Source: Pseudomonadota bacterium (lineage in GTDB: Bacteria > Pseudomonadota > Gammaproteobacteria > Steroidobacterales > Woeseiaceae). From it: a stretch of DNA of 55,648 nucleotides. The DNA lies in assembly GCA_022573655.1 (NCBI GenBank), contig JACZTO010000007.1:11442-67089 (forward strand), in the 5' to 3' direction. The translations under genes were made by a program, and so were the position numbers. Under the pieces are notes generated by a model, which worked only from the letters and a program-made list of their open reading frames with translations, was not told the origin of the DNA and did not search any database. Position 1 is the first letter of the stretch. Each line of letters opens with the position of its first letter. Of this stretch, positions 54,561 to 55,648 are shown in pieces.

Positions 54561-55529
54561 TCAGGCCGGCAGTCGCTTGCCGCGAAGATCGATCTGCGCA
54601 ACCAACTCCTGCGCCTTTATGCGCCGCTTGCCGGGCAGCTGCACAGACTCGAGTTGCAGGCCACCATTGCCACACGCAATCAACAACACATCGCTACTGC
54701 ACTCGGCCACGGTGCCCGGCGGCGCCTGTATGTCTGCAACAGCGCGCGCAACCCAGCACTTCACACGCAGGTTGTCGTGTCCACGTACCCCTCCTGTCGC
54801 AGCATCGTTCAGGAAGAAAAATGCGCCAGGTTCAGGGTTGTAAGCGCGCACACGGCGTTGTAAGTCATCGGCTGACAGGGCCCAGTCCAGCCGCGCATCC
54901 TGCTTTTGAATTTTCCCGGCATTCGTTACCTGCTCTTCGTCCTGGTCAGAGGCTGACATGCGTCCCGCCGTTAAAGCGTCGAGACTCTCGACAAGCAGGC
55001 TGCCGCCGAGCGCCGCAAGTCGCTCGTGCAACTCGCCAGCCGTTTCATTTTCCTCGATTGTGATTGACGCCGAGCAATACACTGGCCCGCTGTCCAGTCC
55101 CGCCGTCATCGCCATGAGGCTGATACCGGTCGACGCGTCGCCGGACAGGATCGCGGCCTGTATCGGCGCCGCCCCCCGCCAGCGCGGCAACAGCGACGCA
55201 TGCACATTAAGGCAGCCGTGCAGCGGAATATCGAGAACCTCCTGCGGCAGGATAAGTCCGTATGCTGCGACGATGATAAAATCCGGTTGCAGGGCTACCA
55301 ATTCGGCAACGACCGTCTCGTCGCGTAATGTGAGCGGCTGCATAACCGCAATACCCTGTTGTGTCGCAAATTCTTTCACCGGGCTCGCAGTCATACGCTT
55401 ACCGCGCCCGGCGGGCCGATCCGGCTGAGTCAGAACTGCGACCGGCACCACACCTGATTCGACCAGTGCGGCCAGCGATTTAAGCGCAAACTCCGGCGTA
55501 CCGGCAAAAATTACCGTGGGTTTTATCAC
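54561..55529 (-). CDS. fmt: Methionyl-tRNA formyltransferase
   Basis: A 322-residue enzyme that formylates initiator Met-tRNA. VIFAGTPEFALKSL is the N-terminal signature. The formyl-THF domain carries LNVHASLLPRWRGAAPIQAAILSGD (catalytic Asn/His) and GLDSGPVYC (Asp). The C-terminal OB-like domain (RVRAYNPEPGAFF) binds tRNA. In many relatives def lies directly upstream; here the gene is followed, upstream on its strand, by the element-like sequence at the window edge. Confidence 0.95.
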   Translation of the reverse strand: MIKPTVIFAGTPEFALKSLAALVESGVVPVAVLTQPDRPAGRGKRMTASPVKEFATQQGIAVMQPLTLRDETVVAELVALQPDFIIVAAYGLILPQEVLDIPLHGCLNVHASLLPRWRGAAPIQAAILSGDASTGISLMAMTAGLDSGPVYCSASITIEENETAGELHERLAALGGSLLVESLDALTAGRMSASDQDEEQVTNAGKIQKQDARLDWALSADDLQRRVRAYNPEPGAFFFLNDAATGGVRGHDNLRVKCWVARAVADIQAPPGTVAECSSDVLLIACGNGGLQLESVQLPGKRRIKAQELVAQIDLRGKRLPA

Positions 55530-55549
55530 TACAGTTGGCCTTGCACGAC

Positions 55550-55648
55550 TACTAGCAGCCTGTTGAAAAATGACGAAATTGGCACCAATTTCCAGTCACG
55601 TTGAATTCGAGAAGTCGGTGACAGCGACTAATTCGTAGTACGCGATAT
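55550..55648. mobile_element. Possible insertion-sequence end with a subterminal palindrome
   Basis: AGCCTGTTGAAAAA near 55557-55570 resembles the terminal repeats I recall from several IS families (for example IS1182 type). Directly after it GAAATTGG-ca-CCAATTTC (55575-55592) is a perfect palindrome with 8-bp arms. No transposase or second end is visible because the window ends. Confidence 0.3.

Overview
The window looks like chromosomal core DNA of a marine-type gammaproteobacterium. The order coaBC/dut, radC-rpmB-rpmG-mutM-coaD, rsmD/ftsY-ftsE-ftsX-rpoH, priA-argS-ftsN-like, pntA-pntB and fmt-rsmB-DUF4390-ntrY-ntrX is typical of Gammaproteobacteria. The TonB-dependent receptor at the left edge, the dedicated class GN sortase locus and the TolB-like/TPR protein suggest a Woeseiales- or Chromatiales-like marine lineage; that placement is inference. 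No tRNA, rRNA, CRISPR array or intact transposon was seen, and no gene-free stretch exceeds about 200 bases.

Layout. 1-5.5 kb: 5' end of a TonB-dependent receptor (cut by the window), trmB, a DUF6763-like protein, then a leftward overlapping set xthA > AmpG-type transporter > Rieske protein, then pyrE and a DUF4124 protein. 5.5-14.1 kb: coaBC-dut leftward; radC, rpmB, rpmG, mutM rightward; rsmD-coaD leftward; ftsY-ftsE-ftsX and rpoH rightward. A perfect CIRCE operator overlaps the likely rpoH promoter. 14.2-20.3 kb: a TolB-like/TPR gene broken by one in-frame TAA, DUF3465 and OmpA-like genes, a membrane protein, a glutaryl-CoA dehydrogenase-like enzyme and a DinF-type MATE exporter. 20.2-27.1 kb: a second MATE gene overlapping the first tail to tail, then a complete proteobacterial dedicated sortase locus (sortase and vWA target leftward; response regulator and histidine kinase rightward).

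27-35.7 kb: two lipoproteins, DUF924, a third MATE exporter, a FadI-type thiolase, an AGCS symporter, hemH and a two-domain VOC protein. 35.7-41.3 kb: fructosamine kinase-like protein, a 5'-3' exonuclease, an HNH protein and pntA-pntB. 41.3-43.1 kb: a tightly overlapping four-gene unit of sigma-70-like factor, probable membrane anti-sigma protein, a small exported acidic protein and a DUF3106 protein. 43.1-48.9 kb: priA, argS, an FtsN-like SPOR protein and a CapA-like lipoprotein. 49-55.5 kb: fmt-rsmB-DUF4390-ntrY-ntrX leftward. The last 120 bases hold a palindrome and an insertion-sequence-like end where def would often lie.

The most unusual pattern is how two families of short intergenic repeats sit on gene ends. 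Family A (core GTTAGGGTCACTGTCCCC) and family B (GTAGGAGC followed by a hairpin) lie in intergenic gaps, and in six genes the repeat itself supplies the stop codon; three unrelated proteins end in Gly-Gln because of it. Other notable points are CIRCE control of rpoH, an NtrX-like regulator lacking the Walker A lysine and the GAFTGA loop, and a mirrored leader in the divergent sortase promoter region.
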